Origin: JAPPLB01 sp965218555
GTDB taxonomy: Bacteria > Acidobacteriota > Terriglobia > Bryobacterales > UBA6623
Assembly: GCA_965218555.1 (NCBI GenBank)
Contig: OZ244625.1
Span: forward strand, 4,774,001 to 4,838,000
Length of the DNA: 64,000 nt
Reading direction: 5' to 3'
This document shows, one piece after another, positions 34,780-43,986 of the stretch (position 1 is its first letter; each line of letters begins with the position of its first letter). The notes below the pieces were generated by a model. That model was not told where the DNA came from. It was given only the letters and a program-made list of their open reading frames with translations, and did no database searches. A program made the position numbers and the translations under genes.

Positions 34780-37443
34780 ATGGAAATTAAAAAGGTTTAC
34801 GAACCCCGGCAGATCGAGCCGAGTTGGGCCCAGTCTTGGGTCGAAGATGAGCTTTTTGTCGCGGGTAACGATAGCGAAGGACCCACCTACAGTTTGGTGG
34901 CGCCCCCGCCAAACGTTACCGGCGCGCTGCACATCGGCCACATGTACGAAATTGCGCTGACCGACATCACGATGCGATGGCGGCGCATGAAGGGCAACAA
35001 CGTGCTGTGGCTTCCCGGCACCGACCACGCAGGCATCGCGACCCAAATGCTGGTCGAGCGGCACCTTGGCGAACAGGGCATCGATCGCCGCCAGATCGGT
35101 CGAGAGAAATTCCTCGACCATGTGTGGGCCTGGAAGGAGGAATACGGAGGGCGCATCATAAGGCAGTTCAAGCGCATCGGCGCAAGCTGTGATTGGACCC
35201 GAGAGCGCTTTACCATGGATCCGGGCCCGTCGCGCGCCGTACGTGAGGCCTTTGTTCGCCTCTACGAAAAAGGACTCATCTATCGCGGCGAGTATCTGAT
35301 CAACTGGGACCCGGGAACACGTACGGCACTGTCGGATCTCGAAGTCGTTTACGAAGAGCAACAAGGCCATTTGTGGCATATCCGCTACCCCGTTACCGGT
35401 ACGGATGAGTACATCGTCGTAGCCACGACACGTCCCGAAACGATGTTGGGCGACACGGCAGTCGCCGTTCACCCGAGCGACGAACGTTACAAGCACCTGT
35501 GGGACAAGACCCTCACGCTGCCGCTGATGGAGCGCCAACTCCCCGTGATCCGAGACGAATTCGTTGATCCCGAGTTTGGGACCGGGATCGTCAAGGTGAC
35601 GCCGGCGCATGACCCGAACGACTTTGCGGCGGGTAAGAAACACGGTTTGTCTTTTATTACGGTCCTCGACGAAGACGCCACTATCAACGAGAACGGCGGC
35701 ACGTATCAGGGCATGCCGCGCTATGACGCCCGCAAGAAGATCGTCGCTGATCTGCAAGCCCTCGGCCTCGTTGAGAAGATCGAGGCCTACACCAACAACG
35801 TCGGCCTCAGCCAGCGTTCCGGGCAGATTGTCGAGCCACGTGTTTCGACGCAATGGTTCGTCAGAACGAAGCCGCTTGCCGAGCCTTCGATCGAGGCAGT
35901 TGAATCGGGCCGCATGGAGATCATCCCCGATGTTTGGCGCCGTAACTACTTCGAGTGGATGTACAACATCCGCGATTGGTGCATATCGCGACAGCTTTGG
36001 TGGGGCCACCGGATCCCCGCATGGCACTGCAACACGTGCGGCGAGACCACCGTCGCACGGGAAGATCCAACCGAATGCTCAAAATGCGGAAGCGATCAGA
36101 TCGAGCAGGACCCCGACGTCCTCGATACCTGGTTCAGTTCCGGACTGTGGCCTTTTTCGACGATGGGCTGGCCAGACGAGACACAGGATCTCAAGGCCTT
36201 CTACCCGACATCGTTGCTGGTTACGGGATTCGACATCCTCTTCTTTTGGGTCGCTCGCATGGTGATGCTCGGCATCGGGCTTGTCGGCGACATCCCTTTT
36301 CGCAAGGTTTTCATTCACGGGCTGGTTCGTGACGCCGACAAACAGAAGATGTCGAAGACGAAGGGCAACGTGATCGATCCGATCGAGATGACGGAGAAGC
36401 ACGGCACCGACTCGGTCCGGTTCGCCCTTGTCTCTGCCGCCGGGCAGGGTTCGGACGTTGTCATGTCGGAGGAACGGATCGCTGACACACGCACCTTCGC
36501 CAACAAGATCTGGAACGCCGTGCGCTTCGTGTTTCTGAGTTTGGAAAAGTCCGGCGCGGACGTCTGGTCACCCAAAGACCCTGACGCCTACCTCCCTGAA
36601 GGCTCTTGCGGCCAAGTTCCGTTGGAAGATCGTTGGATTTTTTCACGTCTCAATACCGTTGCCGAGCAATCGAACGATCACATTGAACGCTTTCGCTATC
36701 ACGAAGCAGCCAATCTGCTCTACCACTTTTTTTGGGGCGAGTTCTGCGACTGGTACATCGAGCTGAAGAAGTTGTCGTTCCAAGATGACTCCGGTCTTAC
36801 GCCCGGCTGGAAGAACATGCTGGCTGCCACCGAGCGAGCACTGCGTTTGCTGCATCCTGTCATGCCGTTTATTACGGAAGAGCTGTGGCAACGGGTGACC
36901 GCGAATACCGCCAAGCGGCCCAAGTCGATCGCGCTAACAAGGTACCCGGAGACGAACCCCGGACTTGCCGACGAACAGGCCGAGCGCCAGGTCGCCGTTC
37001 TGCGGGACTTGATCACGGCCGTGCGCAACCTCCGCGCTACACTCGGCGTCGGCCCCAAGATTGAACTCCAAGGCATCGTCTATGCCCACAACGATGACGC
37101 CGCGGAGGTCATCCGGGAACAGTCCAAAGCCGTCACCCGACTCGCCCAAGTCGCGATGCAAGTCGAACACGGAGCGGCGCCCCAGGGCAAGGCAATGCAC
37201 CACACCACGGACTTCGATCTGGTCCTGCACCTGCCGGAAGCGGAAATGCAGACCCTGCATGACCGGCTCGCGAAGCGACTCAAGCCGCTCGAGAAGGCGC
37301 GGAACTCGGCCGAGAAGCAGCTTGCCAATGAGCAGTTCGTCTCGAAGGCGCCGGCTCATGTAGTCGAGTCCATTCGAGGCAAGTTGGCAGATTACGATTC
37401 GCAAATCACCCGTATACGCGGAACGCTCGATAGTTTGCGATAG
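34780..37443 (+). CDS. valS: Valyl-tRNA synthetase
   Basis: 887 residues from ATG 34780 (MEIKKVYEPRQIEPSWAQSW), a normal ValS N-terminus; the frame is open further upstream without a plausible start. Class I signatures: HIGH (51-54) in PPPNVTGALHIGHMYEIALT and KMSKTKGNVIDP (KMSKT at 523-527). The editing domain has VVATTRPETMLGDTAVAVHP. The zinc-like segment HCNTCGETTVAREDPTECSK carries CxxC pairs. The C-terminal coiled-coil arm (LAKRLKPLEKARNSAEKQLA) is complete. The enzyme charges tRNA-Val and edits Thr. It is followed by nadC after 120 bp on the same strand. Confidence 0.97.
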   Translation: MEIKKVYEPRQIEPSWAQSWVEDELFVAGNDSEGPTYSLVAPPPNVTGALHIGHMYEIALTDITMRWRRMKGNNVLWLPGTDHAGIATQMLVERHLGEQGIDRRQIGREKFLDHVWAWKEEYGGRIIRQFKRIGASCDWTRERFTMDPGPSRAVREAFVRLYEKGLIYRGEYLINWDPGTRTALSDLEVVYEEQQGHLWHIRYPVTGTDEYIVVATTRPETMLGDTAVAVHPSDERYKHLWDKTLTLPLMERQLPVIRDEFVDPEFGTGIVKVTPAHDPNDFAAGKKHGLSFITVLDEDATINENGGTYQGMPRYDARKKIVADLQALGLVEKIEAYTNNVGLSQRSGQIVEPRVSTQWFVRTKPLAEPSIEAVESGRMEIIPDVWRRNYFEWMYNIRDWCISRQLWWGHRIPAWHCNTCGETTVAREDPTECSKCGSDQIEQDPDVLDTWFSSGLWPFSTMGWPDETQDLKAFYPTSLLVTGFDILFFWVARMVMLGIGLVGDIPFRKVFIHGLVRDADKQKMSKTKGNVIDPIEMTEKHGTDSVRFALVSAAGQGSDVVMSEERIADTRTFANKIWNAVRFVFLSLEKSGADVWSPKDPDAYLPEGSCGQVPLEDRWIFSRLNTVAEQSNDHIERFRYHEAANLLYHFFWGEFCDWYIELKKLSFQDDSGLTPGWKNMLAATERALRLLHPVMPFITEELWQRVTANTAKRPKSIALTRYPETNPGLADEQAERQVAVLRDLITAVRNLRATLGVGPKIELQGIVYAHNDDAAEVIREQSKAVTRLAQVAMQVEHGAAPQGKAMHHTTDFDLVLHLPEAEMQTLHDRLAKRLKPLEKARNSAEKQLANEQFVSKAPAHVVESIRGKLADYDSQITRIRGTLDSLR

Positions 37444-37563
37444 CGTTCGAGATCAACCTTGCCAAGATGCGAGTCCTCAAACATTGAATAGAGCCTTAGA
37501 AATGAATCGGCCGGATAGTCCCGACGAGACGTCCGCCGTTTCCCAAAAGCCTGGCACTCATCC

Positions 37564-38397
37564 GTGAAACTGCATTGGAACCACCCGGAGATCACTGACA
37601 TCATCTCGTGTGCGCTTGCGGAGGATATCGGGGCGGGAGATGTGACAACAGACACTTGTGTCCCCGCGGACTCGTGTTCCAGCGGCTTCTTCCTCGCCCG
37701 CGAACCGTTTGTGGTTGCTGGCATCGAGCTCTTGCAACAGATCTATTCAGAAGAGAAACCCGAGATCCTTATCGAAAGCGGCGTTCCCGTTGCGGCCAAC
37801 GATGTCATCGCGCGCGTATCGGGATCGACACAGCGTCTTCTTACCCTGGAGCGTACGGCGTTGAACTTCGTGCAACGCCTGAGTGGTATCGCCACCCTCG
37901 CGGCACAGTTCGTCAAAGCGGTAGAGGGTACCGGTTGCCAGGTTCTCGACACCCGGAAGACGACTCCGGGGCTGCGGCGCGTTGAAAAGCTCGCGGCCCA
38001 AGCCGGCGGCATCACGAACCATCGGATGGGGTTGTATGACGCCATTCTCATCAAGAACAACCACATCACCGCGGCAGGCGGCGTGAGACCCGCTCTTGAA
38101 CGATTTCGAGACTGTGACTTGCCGGTTAAGATTGAAATCCGCTCCTTTGCCGAGTTGGAAGACGCCATGACCGCCGGTGCGAGGCACGTCCTGCTGGATA
38201 ACTTCACGCCGTCCGATGTTCGGATGTCGATGGCCAAGTTGGCCGGTCGCGCAGAGGTCGAGGTCTCCGGAGGTATTACCCTAGGAAACGTCCGTGAGTA
38301 CGCAGAAACCGGGGCTGATTATGTGTCATCCGGTGCAATCACGCACTCGGCGCGTGCCGTCGACATCAGCTTCCGCCTCGACCGGAGTCACGGATAA
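37564..38397 (+). CDS. nadC: Nicotinate-nucleotide pyrophosphorylase (quinolinate phosphoribosyltransferase)
   Basis: 277 residues from GTG 37564 (MKLHWNHPEITDIISCALAE). Conserved blocks: LAEDIGAGDVTTDTCVP, ERTALNFVQRLSGIATLA, the substrate-binding DTRKTTPGLRRVEKLAAQAG, HRMGLYDAILIKNNHITAAG, and VEVSGGITLGNVREYAETGA, then VSSGAITHSA. All key Arg, Lys and His residues are present. The enzyme converts quinolinate and PRPP to nicotinate mononucleotide in NAD synthesis. It is the first gene of a tight cluster with birA (33 bp) and coaX (3 bp), an arrangement seen widely in Acidobacteria and Firmicutes. Confidence 0.96.
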   Translation: MKLHWNHPEITDIISCALAEDIGAGDVTTDTCVPADSCSSGFFLAREPFVVAGIELLQQIYSEEKPEILIESGVPVAANDVIARVSGSTQRLLTLERTALNFVQRLSGIATLAAQFVKAVEGTGCQVLDTRKTTPGLRRVEKLAAQAGGITNHRMGLYDAILIKNNHITAAGGVRPALERFRDCDLPVKIEIRSFAELEDAMTAGARHVLLDNFTPSDVRMSMAKLAGRAEVEVSGGITLGNVREYAETGADYVSSGAITHSARAVDISFRLDRSHG

Positions 38398-38430
38398 ACT
38401 CATCAATAGCAATGACGGACAGGACCCGAG

Positions 38431-39189
38431 ATGCGCTCTCGACGTTTGGGCACTCCTGAGTGCCGCTTCGCGTCGGTTGACTCGACGATGATCGAGGCAC
38501 AGCGGCTTGCCGAGTCGGGCGCCGCCGAGGGCGCCGTGGTCATCGCTGAAACACAGACGGCGGGTCGCGGCCGTCTCGGTCGTGCCTGGGTTTCCGAGCC
38601 GGGCGTCGGACTCTATTTCTCACTCCTGCTTCGCCCGAGTGTAACCGCTGCCCGATTACCGGTTCTGACGCTGGCGGTTGGACTGGGCGTGGCGGAAGGC
38701 ATCGAACGGGCCTGTCATGTGGAGTGTGACCTTCGATGGCCTAATGATGTCCTGCTCAACGAAAAGAAGTGTGCGGGCATTCTCGTAGAAACATTGTCGG
38801 AAGACTGCGGGGCGCGCTATGCGATCGTGGGTGTTGGCGTGAACGTCAACCAGGTTGCGATGCCTGGCGAACTAGCCGATATCGCGACATCAGCGCGCAT
38901 TGAAACGGGCTGTGCATACGATCGAGAGGAAGTGCTGCATCAGGTCCTCCGAGGCATTGAGCGGTACTATGGGGTGTTCCTCGATGAAGGCGCTGAAGCC
39001 ATCGTCTTGGCTTTTTCTCAGAAATCGAGCTATGTCCGCGACAGGCGAGTCGCCGTAGGCAACGGCTCATCGGAGATGTTCGGCACGACCGTCGGCCTCG
39101 ATCCCCATGGAGTGTTGTTGCTGCAGACGGACGAGGGACATGTCGAGCCGATTCTCGCGGGTAGCGTTCGGCCGATCGATGGTCGCTAA
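38431..39189 (+). CDS. birA: Biotin--protein ligase (BirA without DNA-binding domain)
   Basis: 252 residues. The catalytic domain starts immediately (CRFASVDSTMIEAQRLAESG), so no regulatory helix-turn-helix is present. The biotinyl-AMP loop is AGRGRLGRAWVSEPGVGLYF; LRWPNDVLLNEKKCAGILVE contains the catalytic lysine region, and YAIVGVGVNVNQ follows. A C-terminal SH3-like domain closes the protein (GTTVGLDPHGVLLLQTDEGH). It attaches biotin to AccB (gene at 14841) with ATP. As it lacks the repressor domain it should not regulate biotin synthesis. It lies between nadC and coaX. Confidence 0.95.
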   Translation: MRSRRLGTPECRFASVDSTMIEAQRLAESGAAEGAVVIAETQTAGRGRLGRAWVSEPGVGLYFSLLLRPSVTAARLPVLTLAVGLGVAEGIERACHVECDLRWPNDVLLNEKKCAGILVETLSEDCGARYAIVGVGVNVNQVAMPGELADIATSARIETGCAYDREEVLHQVLRGIERYYGVFLDEGAEAIVLAFSQKSSYVRDRRVAVGNGSSEMFGTTVGLDPHGVLLLQTDEGHVEPILAGSVRPIDGR

Positions 39190-39192
39190 GCC

Positions 39193-39993
39193 ATGCTACT
39201 AGCTGTCGATGTCGGCAACACCAACCTTACGCTCGGCGTCCATCGCGGCAGCGATTGGATCGCGGACTGGCGGCTGAAGACCGATACATCGCAAAGTGTT
39301 GACGGCTGGGGTGTGCTGTTTCGGAATCTTTTTCTGCTGGCTGAGCTCAATATCGCTGAGGTTCGTGGGGTCATCATCTCTTCGGTCGTACCGCAGCTTG
39401 ATTCGTCGCTCGGGCAGATGGCTCGCCATTATCTCAATGCGCAACCGCTCTTTGTGACCGCCGCCGTCGACACGGGGATTACCATAAAAACCGACCACCC
39501 GACCGAGGTCGGCGCGGACCGGATCGTCAACAGCGTTGCCGTGTTCACTCGTTTCGGCGGACCGTGCATTTCGGTTGACTTCGGTACGGCCATTACGTTC
39601 GATTGCGTTTCCGCAGCGGGAGAATACCTCGGAGGCGCGATCTGTCCGGGCATCGGCATTTCCTCAGAAGCACTGTTTCGGAAGACCGCGCAGCTCCCGC
39701 AGATCGATGTTCGCGAACCCGACAAAGTCATCGGAGCGAACACGGTCGCCATGCTCCAGTCAGGTCTCTACTACGGCACGGTGGGCATGGTCGATTCCAT
39801 TCTGGAGCGTATACTGGCCGTCCTCGGGGAAGACACCAAGCTCGTCGCGACCGGCGGGCAGGCGGGCGCCATTTGTCCGGGGTCGCGATACATCAAAGAG
39901 ATTCAGGAAAACCTAACCCTTGAAGGCCTGCGTCTTATCTGGGAGCGAAACGCACCCGCCTCCTCCGACCGGCCTGCTCCTGTTACCACCTGA
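39193..39993 (+). CDS. coaX: Type III pantothenate kinase
   Basis: 266 residues, three bases after birA. The ASKHA-fold motifs are clear: LLAVDVGNTNLTLGVHRGSD (phosphate 1 loop), TDHPTEVGADRIVNSVAVFT (pantothenate site), CISVDFGTAITFDCVSAAGE (phosphate 2, catalytic Asp region), YLGGAICPGIGISSEALFRK and KLVATGGQAG. It phosphorylates pantothenate with ATP as the first step of CoA synthesis and is not feedback-inhibited by CoA, in contrast to type I and II enzymes. Its stop codon (TGA, 39991-39993) lies inside the left end of repeat copy C, in the sequence ACCACCTGACGG. Confidence 0.96.
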   Translation: MLLAVDVGNTNLTLGVHRGSDWIADWRLKTDTSQSVDGWGVLFRNLFLLAELNIAEVRGVIISSVVPQLDSSLGQMARHYLNAQPLFVTAAVDTGITIKTDHPTEVGADRIVNSVAVFTRFGGPCISVDFGTAITFDCVSAAGEYLGGAICPGIGISSEALFRKTAQLPQIDVREPDKVIGANTVAMLQSGLYYGTVGMVDSILERILAVLGEDTKLVATGGQAGAICPGSRYIKEIQENLTLEGLRLIWERNAPASSDRPAPVTT

Positions 39994-40162
39994 CGGCCGG
40001 AGCACAAGATAAAGCGCCATACGCTCGTTGCACTTGCTTGCCGTGCACGCGAGTATCGTCAAATACATCCCATAACGATAAGGCAGGGGCGCCAAGCGGC
40101 TCGCGGCTCGTCCTGCCGGCCCTCTCACGCACTTCGCCTCGCCACTTGATGAGAAACGCAGG
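39973..40162 (+). repeat. Dispersed intergenic repeat, copy C, spanning a convergent gene junction
   Basis: The copy starts within the 3' end of coaX (CCTG..., then ACCACCTGACGG at 39985-39996) and ends at 40162 (GATGAGAAACGCAGG), directly before the stop of the sialidase gene. The core GCGCCAAGCGGCTCGCGGCTC, then GTCCTGCCGGCCCTCTCACG matches copies B and D. It retains a complete IS110 target motif. Confidence 0.8.
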
Positions 40163-41311
40163 TCAGTCGATCCGAACCCGGGCGGATTGAATATCACCCC
40201 ACTGCTCGTCGTCGCCGAGCGCGATGCGCGCCCAGACAATGACAATAGTTCCCTTGGAAAGTTGGGTGGCCGATGGGTAGGTCACTTGACGTCCCCAGAT
40301 CGCATCACCCTGTTGCGGGCGAGGTACAGCGGCCAAAGTGAATGGCTCGGACCAGCTCCTGCCGTCACCCTCAGACACCCTCACGGTTAGCGGCGACCGG
40401 AACGGAGGCGGAGACTCGTTATGGGTCAAAACAAGCCTTCCATCTTCTGTCCGGAAGAGATTGTGAGAAGCTGCGGCGGCGAGCATGTCCGTCTTCTCGG
40501 GCACTGACCAAGTCTCGCCACGGTCGTGCGAGACGGTCCGCCAGAGATGACCGTCGCTCGTCCTGAGGAACATCATCACGGCCCCTGATTTCAACTCAGC
40601 GATCGTCGGTTCCGCCTGCCCCGCCGGCGTTGAAACTCCGGTATGGCGAGTCCACGTCTTCCCGTCATCCCGAGACTTCAAAACCCCGGAGTCTTCCCCA
40701 AGCAACAGGTGCGTGGGCACCAATAGTTCGCCGCTGGAGAGGCGGATTCCATTCGATCGGCAATTGTATCCACGCTCGATGGGAAGCGCCTGTGGCGCTG
40801 ACCACGTCTCACCGGAATCGTCGGTATAACGATGGAACATCTGAAAGGACTTGACTCCGATCCCTCCATCGCGCTCACCACGAACAAACGGATAACGATT
40901 CCAGCGGCCTCGCGAGAAAAACAGCCACGTCCGTGATCCGTTTGATAAGAAGGCCGGGTCGAAGTCCGAAGTGTGAGGAAAATCCTGCAAGACTTCCGCG
41001 TCCGACCATGTCCTTCCGCCATCGGACGAGTACGACGCCAAGATCACCTGATCAACCGAAGCTTCAAACGGGCCCGAGAACCAGGCACAAAGCAATCGGC
41101 CATCAGCAAGCGTTGTCACGCTCGGCGCATGGTTGAACCCGAATCGGTTCGCACGGTCGTAGGGATCGCTGTTTGGATGTTCAAATACCGTCGATCGAGA
41201 TACAACCGTGATGTTCTGTCCCCAGAGGGCGGAGCCACAAGTGCAGCCGAGCAGCCAGAAACCGAGACTCAAGACAAGGTAAGGTCGTAGTCGCCATCGG
41301 AGTAAACCCAT
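40163..41311 (-). CDS. Secreted exo-sialidase-like (BNR repeat) protein
   Basis: 382 residues from ATG 41311, chosen for the GAGGG eight bases upstream and because the signal peptide (RPYLVLSLGFWLLGCTCGSA) then starts normally; the frame stays open upstream only because it overlaps a decayed gene. The mature protein is a six-bladed sialidase-type propeller with Asp-box motifs: YSSDGGRTWSDAEV, TDDSGETWSAPQ, SRDDGKTWTRH, SHDRGETWSVPE and SEGDGRSWSEPF. GFNHAPSVTTLADGRLLCAW holds the first blade. It probably acts on sialic acids or other glycans outside the cytoplasm; some such proteins are binders without activity. Confidence 0.83.
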   Translation of the reverse strand: MGLLRWRLRPYLVLSLGFWLLGCTCGSALWGQNITVVSRSTVFEHPNSDPYDRANRFGFNHAPSVTTLADGRLLCAWFSGPFEASVDQVILASYSSDGGRTWSDAEVLQDFPHTSDFDPAFLSNGSRTWLFFSRGRWNRYPFVRGERDGGIGVKSFQMFHRYTDDSGETWSAPQALPIERGYNCRSNGIRLSSGELLVPTHLLLGEDSGVLKSRDDGKTWTRHTGVSTPAGQAEPTIAELKSGAVMMFLRTSDGHLWRTVSHDRGETWSVPEKTDMLAAAASHNLFRTEDGRLVLTHNESPPPFRSPLTVRVSEGDGRSWSEPFTLAAVPRPQQGDAIWGRQVTYPSATQLSKGTIVIVWARIALGDDEQWGDIQSARVRID

Positions 41312-41322
41312 ATGAGAGGCCC

Positions 41323-41628
41323 TCATGATTCGGCCTTGGCCGATGAATCCGGTTGATGGAGCCGGGATTTGATCCCCTCCGGGAACCTCGCCTCCGGCGC
41401 GGCGACCCACTCCAGAAATCGCCATCGCAGGAACAAGCATCTCGCCCCCTCCACCTTCACCTTCACCTTCGGTGTGTATTCGTCGAACGATTCGACCCGG
41501 TAGTAACGAGCCGATAGGTCTGCGGTCCCTTCCCATGGGCGCGTTCCCCGGCCAAAGACCCCTGTGTGGAAGGCGATGGCCGGCTCGGGGTTGTTGACAA
41601 CGATCTTGAAGTGAACGACACGGTTCAC
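41323..41628 (-). pseudogene. Decayed VOC/glyoxalase-family gene
   Basis: Read on the minus strand from GTG 41628, the N-terminus NRVVHFKIVVNNPEPAIAFH, then TGVFG and the end HQPDSSAKAES, are typical of VOC proteins (HFEI...DPERA..FY..VFGW...GI.QPD.SAK). Between them the expected pieces lie in other frames: DYRLVTTG appears if one C near 41526 is removed, SFDEYTPKVKV is in the first frame, and GGGEMLVPAMAISGVG is in a third. About 30 residues of the usual length are also missing. At least three shifts plus a deletion make this a true pseudogene. It overlaps the first codons of the sialidase region. Confidence 0.7.
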
Positions 41629-41650
41629 GGCGATTCCTTCCGTTCGCTTA

Positions 41651-42964
41651 CTAGCGGGCGAGAGAGTAGCGAACGATCTCCTTGTCGTTCCGGGTGATCA
41701 GATGACGGTTTGCATAGGCAGGATGGGTCCAATTGATGGCCCCGAGTTCGCGACGGCGGTTCACGTAAGATGTCGGCGTGATGATCTTCGTACGATCGAT
41801 CTCTTGGTAGCCATCGGGAGATAATTTGGCGATGATCAGCTCACCACGATCGTTCGAAATGAAATAGCGGTCGCCTTGACGCACGATCTGTCCCGTCGAC
41901 CAACGAACTTTCTCCTTCGTTACGTCCATCGTTTCCCAGACCCGTTTCCCTGTTCGGGCATCCAAACAGCGGAACTGCCCGTAGCTACAAATGCCGTAGA
42001 TGTAGTCACCCTGGATGACCGGCGTGCTTACAAGCGAATGCAGCCCATCGGTCTCGATCTCGCTCGTGGAGTTGCCCTTCCACATCAGGTCGGCTCGGGG
42101 CGCGCTCGGACTGAGCTTGAGCATCCGAGAACCTTCATAAAACGCAGTGACGAGTAAGCGATTGCGGTCGAGAACCGGCGTCGCGACCGTCAGACCATGG
42201 TGCACGTCAAAGGTGTGCTCCCAGTAGACCGCGCCCGTCTCGGGATTTAGTGATGTGATCGCACGCGGGTGCCAGATGATGAGTTGTCTCGTTCCGCCTA
42301 CCTCGATCAGAAACGGCGGGTTGTAGCCCGGCTCCCAATCCGACGAAAGCGCGCGCCATATCTCTTTGCCGGTCATCTTGTCGAAAGCGACAACCTTGGC
42401 GTCGGGCTCGCCGCCGACGAGGCAGATCAGGCGATTGCCGTCAACGAGCGGAGCCCCGGCGATGCCCCAAGTGGGCAAACTGGTGTTGTATTCATCGATG
42501 AAATTCTTCTTCCAAACCACGCCGCCGGTCTTCGCGTTGAGACAATGCAGAATCCCGGTCGCACCCAACGTATAGACGCGGTCACCGTCAATGGTCGGCG
42601 TCGCGCGAGGACCATTGGAATACGACATGCCACTGTTGTCCGCCGCCCATTCGTGCTTCCACAGCAACTGGCCGCTATTCTCGTTGAGGCAAAGCGCCCG
42701 CTCCGTGCCACGATTGGCCTGCTTGTTGACGATGTCGGTCACGTAGACGCGACCGTCCGCGACGGCGGGGCCGGCATATCCGTTGCCAATTTTGCCGCGC
42801 CAGCTCACCGCGAGCCCGCCCGCCGGAAATGTCTCGACGATTCCCGTTTCTGTCCAAACACCGGCGCGTCCTTCGCCACGCCATTCCGGCCAATCTTCGG
42901 CCGAAGCCAGCGGCGTCAAGAGCACAGTGATGACAAGCAGCAGAAAGCGGGCAGCGGCAACCAT
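41651..42964 (-). CDS. Secreted PQQ-like beta-propeller protein
   Basis: 437 residues with signal peptide MVAAARFLLLVITVLLTPLA (cleavage near ASA). It opens with DWPEWRGEGRAGVWTETGIV, the standard start of the PQQ-like outer-membrane-assembly-type propellers, then repeats blades LCLNENSGQLLWKHEW, HCLNAKTGGVVWKKNF, VAFDKMTGKEIWR, TSLNPETGAVYWEH and CLDARTGKRVWETM. No metal or quinone site is evident. Related to the protein at 18147 but shorter and without EF-hand loops. An AT-rich tract with a TATAAT box lies upstream. Confidence 0.85.
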   Translation of the reverse strand: MVAAARFLLLVITVLLTPLASAEDWPEWRGEGRAGVWTETGIVETFPAGGLAVSWRGKIGNGYAGPAVADGRVYVTDIVNKQANRGTERALCLNENSGQLLWKHEWAADNSGMSYSNGPRATPTIDGDRVYTLGATGILHCLNAKTGGVVWKKNFIDEYNTSLPTWGIAGAPLVDGNRLICLVGGEPDAKVVAFDKMTGKEIWRALSSDWEPGYNPPFLIEVGGTRQLIIWHPRAITSLNPETGAVYWEHTFDVHHGLTVATPVLDRNRLLVTAFYEGSRMLKLSPSAPRADLMWKGNSTSEIETDGLHSLVSTPVIQGDYIYGICSYGQFRCLDARTGKRVWETMDVTKEKVRWSTGQIVRQGDRYFISNDRGELIIAKLSPDGYQEIDRTKIITPTSYVNRRRELGAINWTHPAYANRHLITRNDKEIVRYSLAR

Positions 42965-43049
42965 GAGGAAACTCCGGAGCTTGAGAAAAGAAACTCCATT
43001 GTAGGAGCTTCCGAATTCCCTTCGTGGGAGGCGTTCGGCCGAATACCCT

Positions 43050-43113
43050 CCTCTTATTCAATTAAATATGAAGCTATTTCTTGTAAGTCATTGATTGTAT
43101 TATACATATCTAT
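43050..43113 (-). promoter_or_regulatory. AT-rich tract with a possible -10 box upstream of the PQQ gene
   Basis: A 64-bp stretch of about 80 percent A+T stands out from the GC-rich surroundings. On the minus strand it contains a perfect TATAAT (43104-43099), 135 bp before the PQQ-propeller start. No matching -35 hexamer is visible 17 bp upstream, where proC ends. It could be a promoter or a UP-like/nucleoid-protein site. Confidence 0.3.
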
Positions 43114-43935
43114 TTAGAGGTCCCGGGATAGCTTGGCAGCGCGCCGGGATGCGGCCGTAACGGCCTCAACGAATGCTTCCCACACCTTGGCCTCCTCCAG
43201 CACGGTCAGCCCTTCCACGGTTGTGCCTCCCGGTGTCTTGACCTGCTCGATCCACTCGTTCGGCGTCAAGTTGGTTTCGATCGCGAGCCGTGCGGCGCCT
43301 TGCAGCGTTTGTCGAGCTAATCGATAGGCAACATCCTTCGGCAGTCCCGCCTTGTCACCGCCAGTCGCAAGCGCGGCCAGCACACGAAAGACGAAAGCAG
43401 GGCCACTTCCCGAAAGCCCGGTCGCCGCATCCATAGCCGTTTCCTCGACCCACTCTACGCTGCCGACGGTTCGAAACATCTCCTCGACAGTGCATCTTTG
43501 TTCACTAGTCGCCGAAGCATTCGCGCAGAGCGCCGTCGCACTCTCACCCACGGTCATGGCTATGTTCGGCATGGCTCGAAACACCGGCGTTCCTACCGGA
43601 AGTAGCCCCTCCATGCGCCGGATCGGGACGGCAGCCGCAAGAGAGATCATGTTTTGCTCGGCGCTGAACACAGGCCCGACGGCGGCCAGAACCTCCGGGA
43701 CCTTGCCAGGCTTGACGGCCAAAATGACAGCGTCGGCTCCTGCCACCGCCGCGTCGTTGGAACCGGCGGTTACGTGTAGACCGTATTTCTTCCGCAGCAG
43801 TTCCGCACGTGCGCTCGTCGCGACGGTCGCGTGCAGTCGCTCAGCGGTCACCACGGCTGCGTTCAACAGGCCGCGTATGAGCGCCTCGCCGAGATGTCCT
43901 GCTCCCAGAATGGCGATACGCAGGTCTTTTGGCAT
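43114..43935 (-). CDS. proC: Pyrroline-5-carboxylate reductase
   Basis: 273 residues, normal length. The Rossmann fold begins LRIAILGAGHLGEALIRGLL. AVILAVKPGKVPEVLAAV is the second conserved block, and FRAMPNIAMTVGESATALCA the third. The C-terminal dimer domain has the P5C signature GLSGSGPAFVFRVLAALATG and TPGGTTVEGLTVLEEAKV. The enzyme reduces pyrroline-5-carboxylate to proline with NADPH in the cytoplasm. The start ATG 43935 lies 51 bp from the downstream end of the next minus-strand gene. It is a single housekeeping gene among secreted-protein genes. Confidence 0.95.
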   Translation of the reverse strand: MPKDLRIAILGAGHLGEALIRGLLNAAVVTAERLHATVATSARAELLRKKYGLHVTAGSNDAAVAGADAVILAVKPGKVPEVLAAVGPVFSAEQNMISLAAAVPIRRMEGLLPVGTPVFRAMPNIAMTVGESATALCANASATSEQRCTVEEMFRTVGSVEWVEETAMDAATGLSGSGPAFVFRVLAALATGGDKAGLPKDVAYRLARQTLQGAARLAIETNLTPNEWIEQVKTPGGTTVEGLTVLEEAKVWEAFVEAVTAASRRAAKLSRDL

Positions 43936-43986
43936 TTATGATTCGATCGGTCCTTTCGAGCGGAAGGCCGTGAGGCTCGGTCGAAG

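Noticed and set aside
34750..36027. Minus-strand open frame of 425 codons
   Set aside because: It is antisense to valS.
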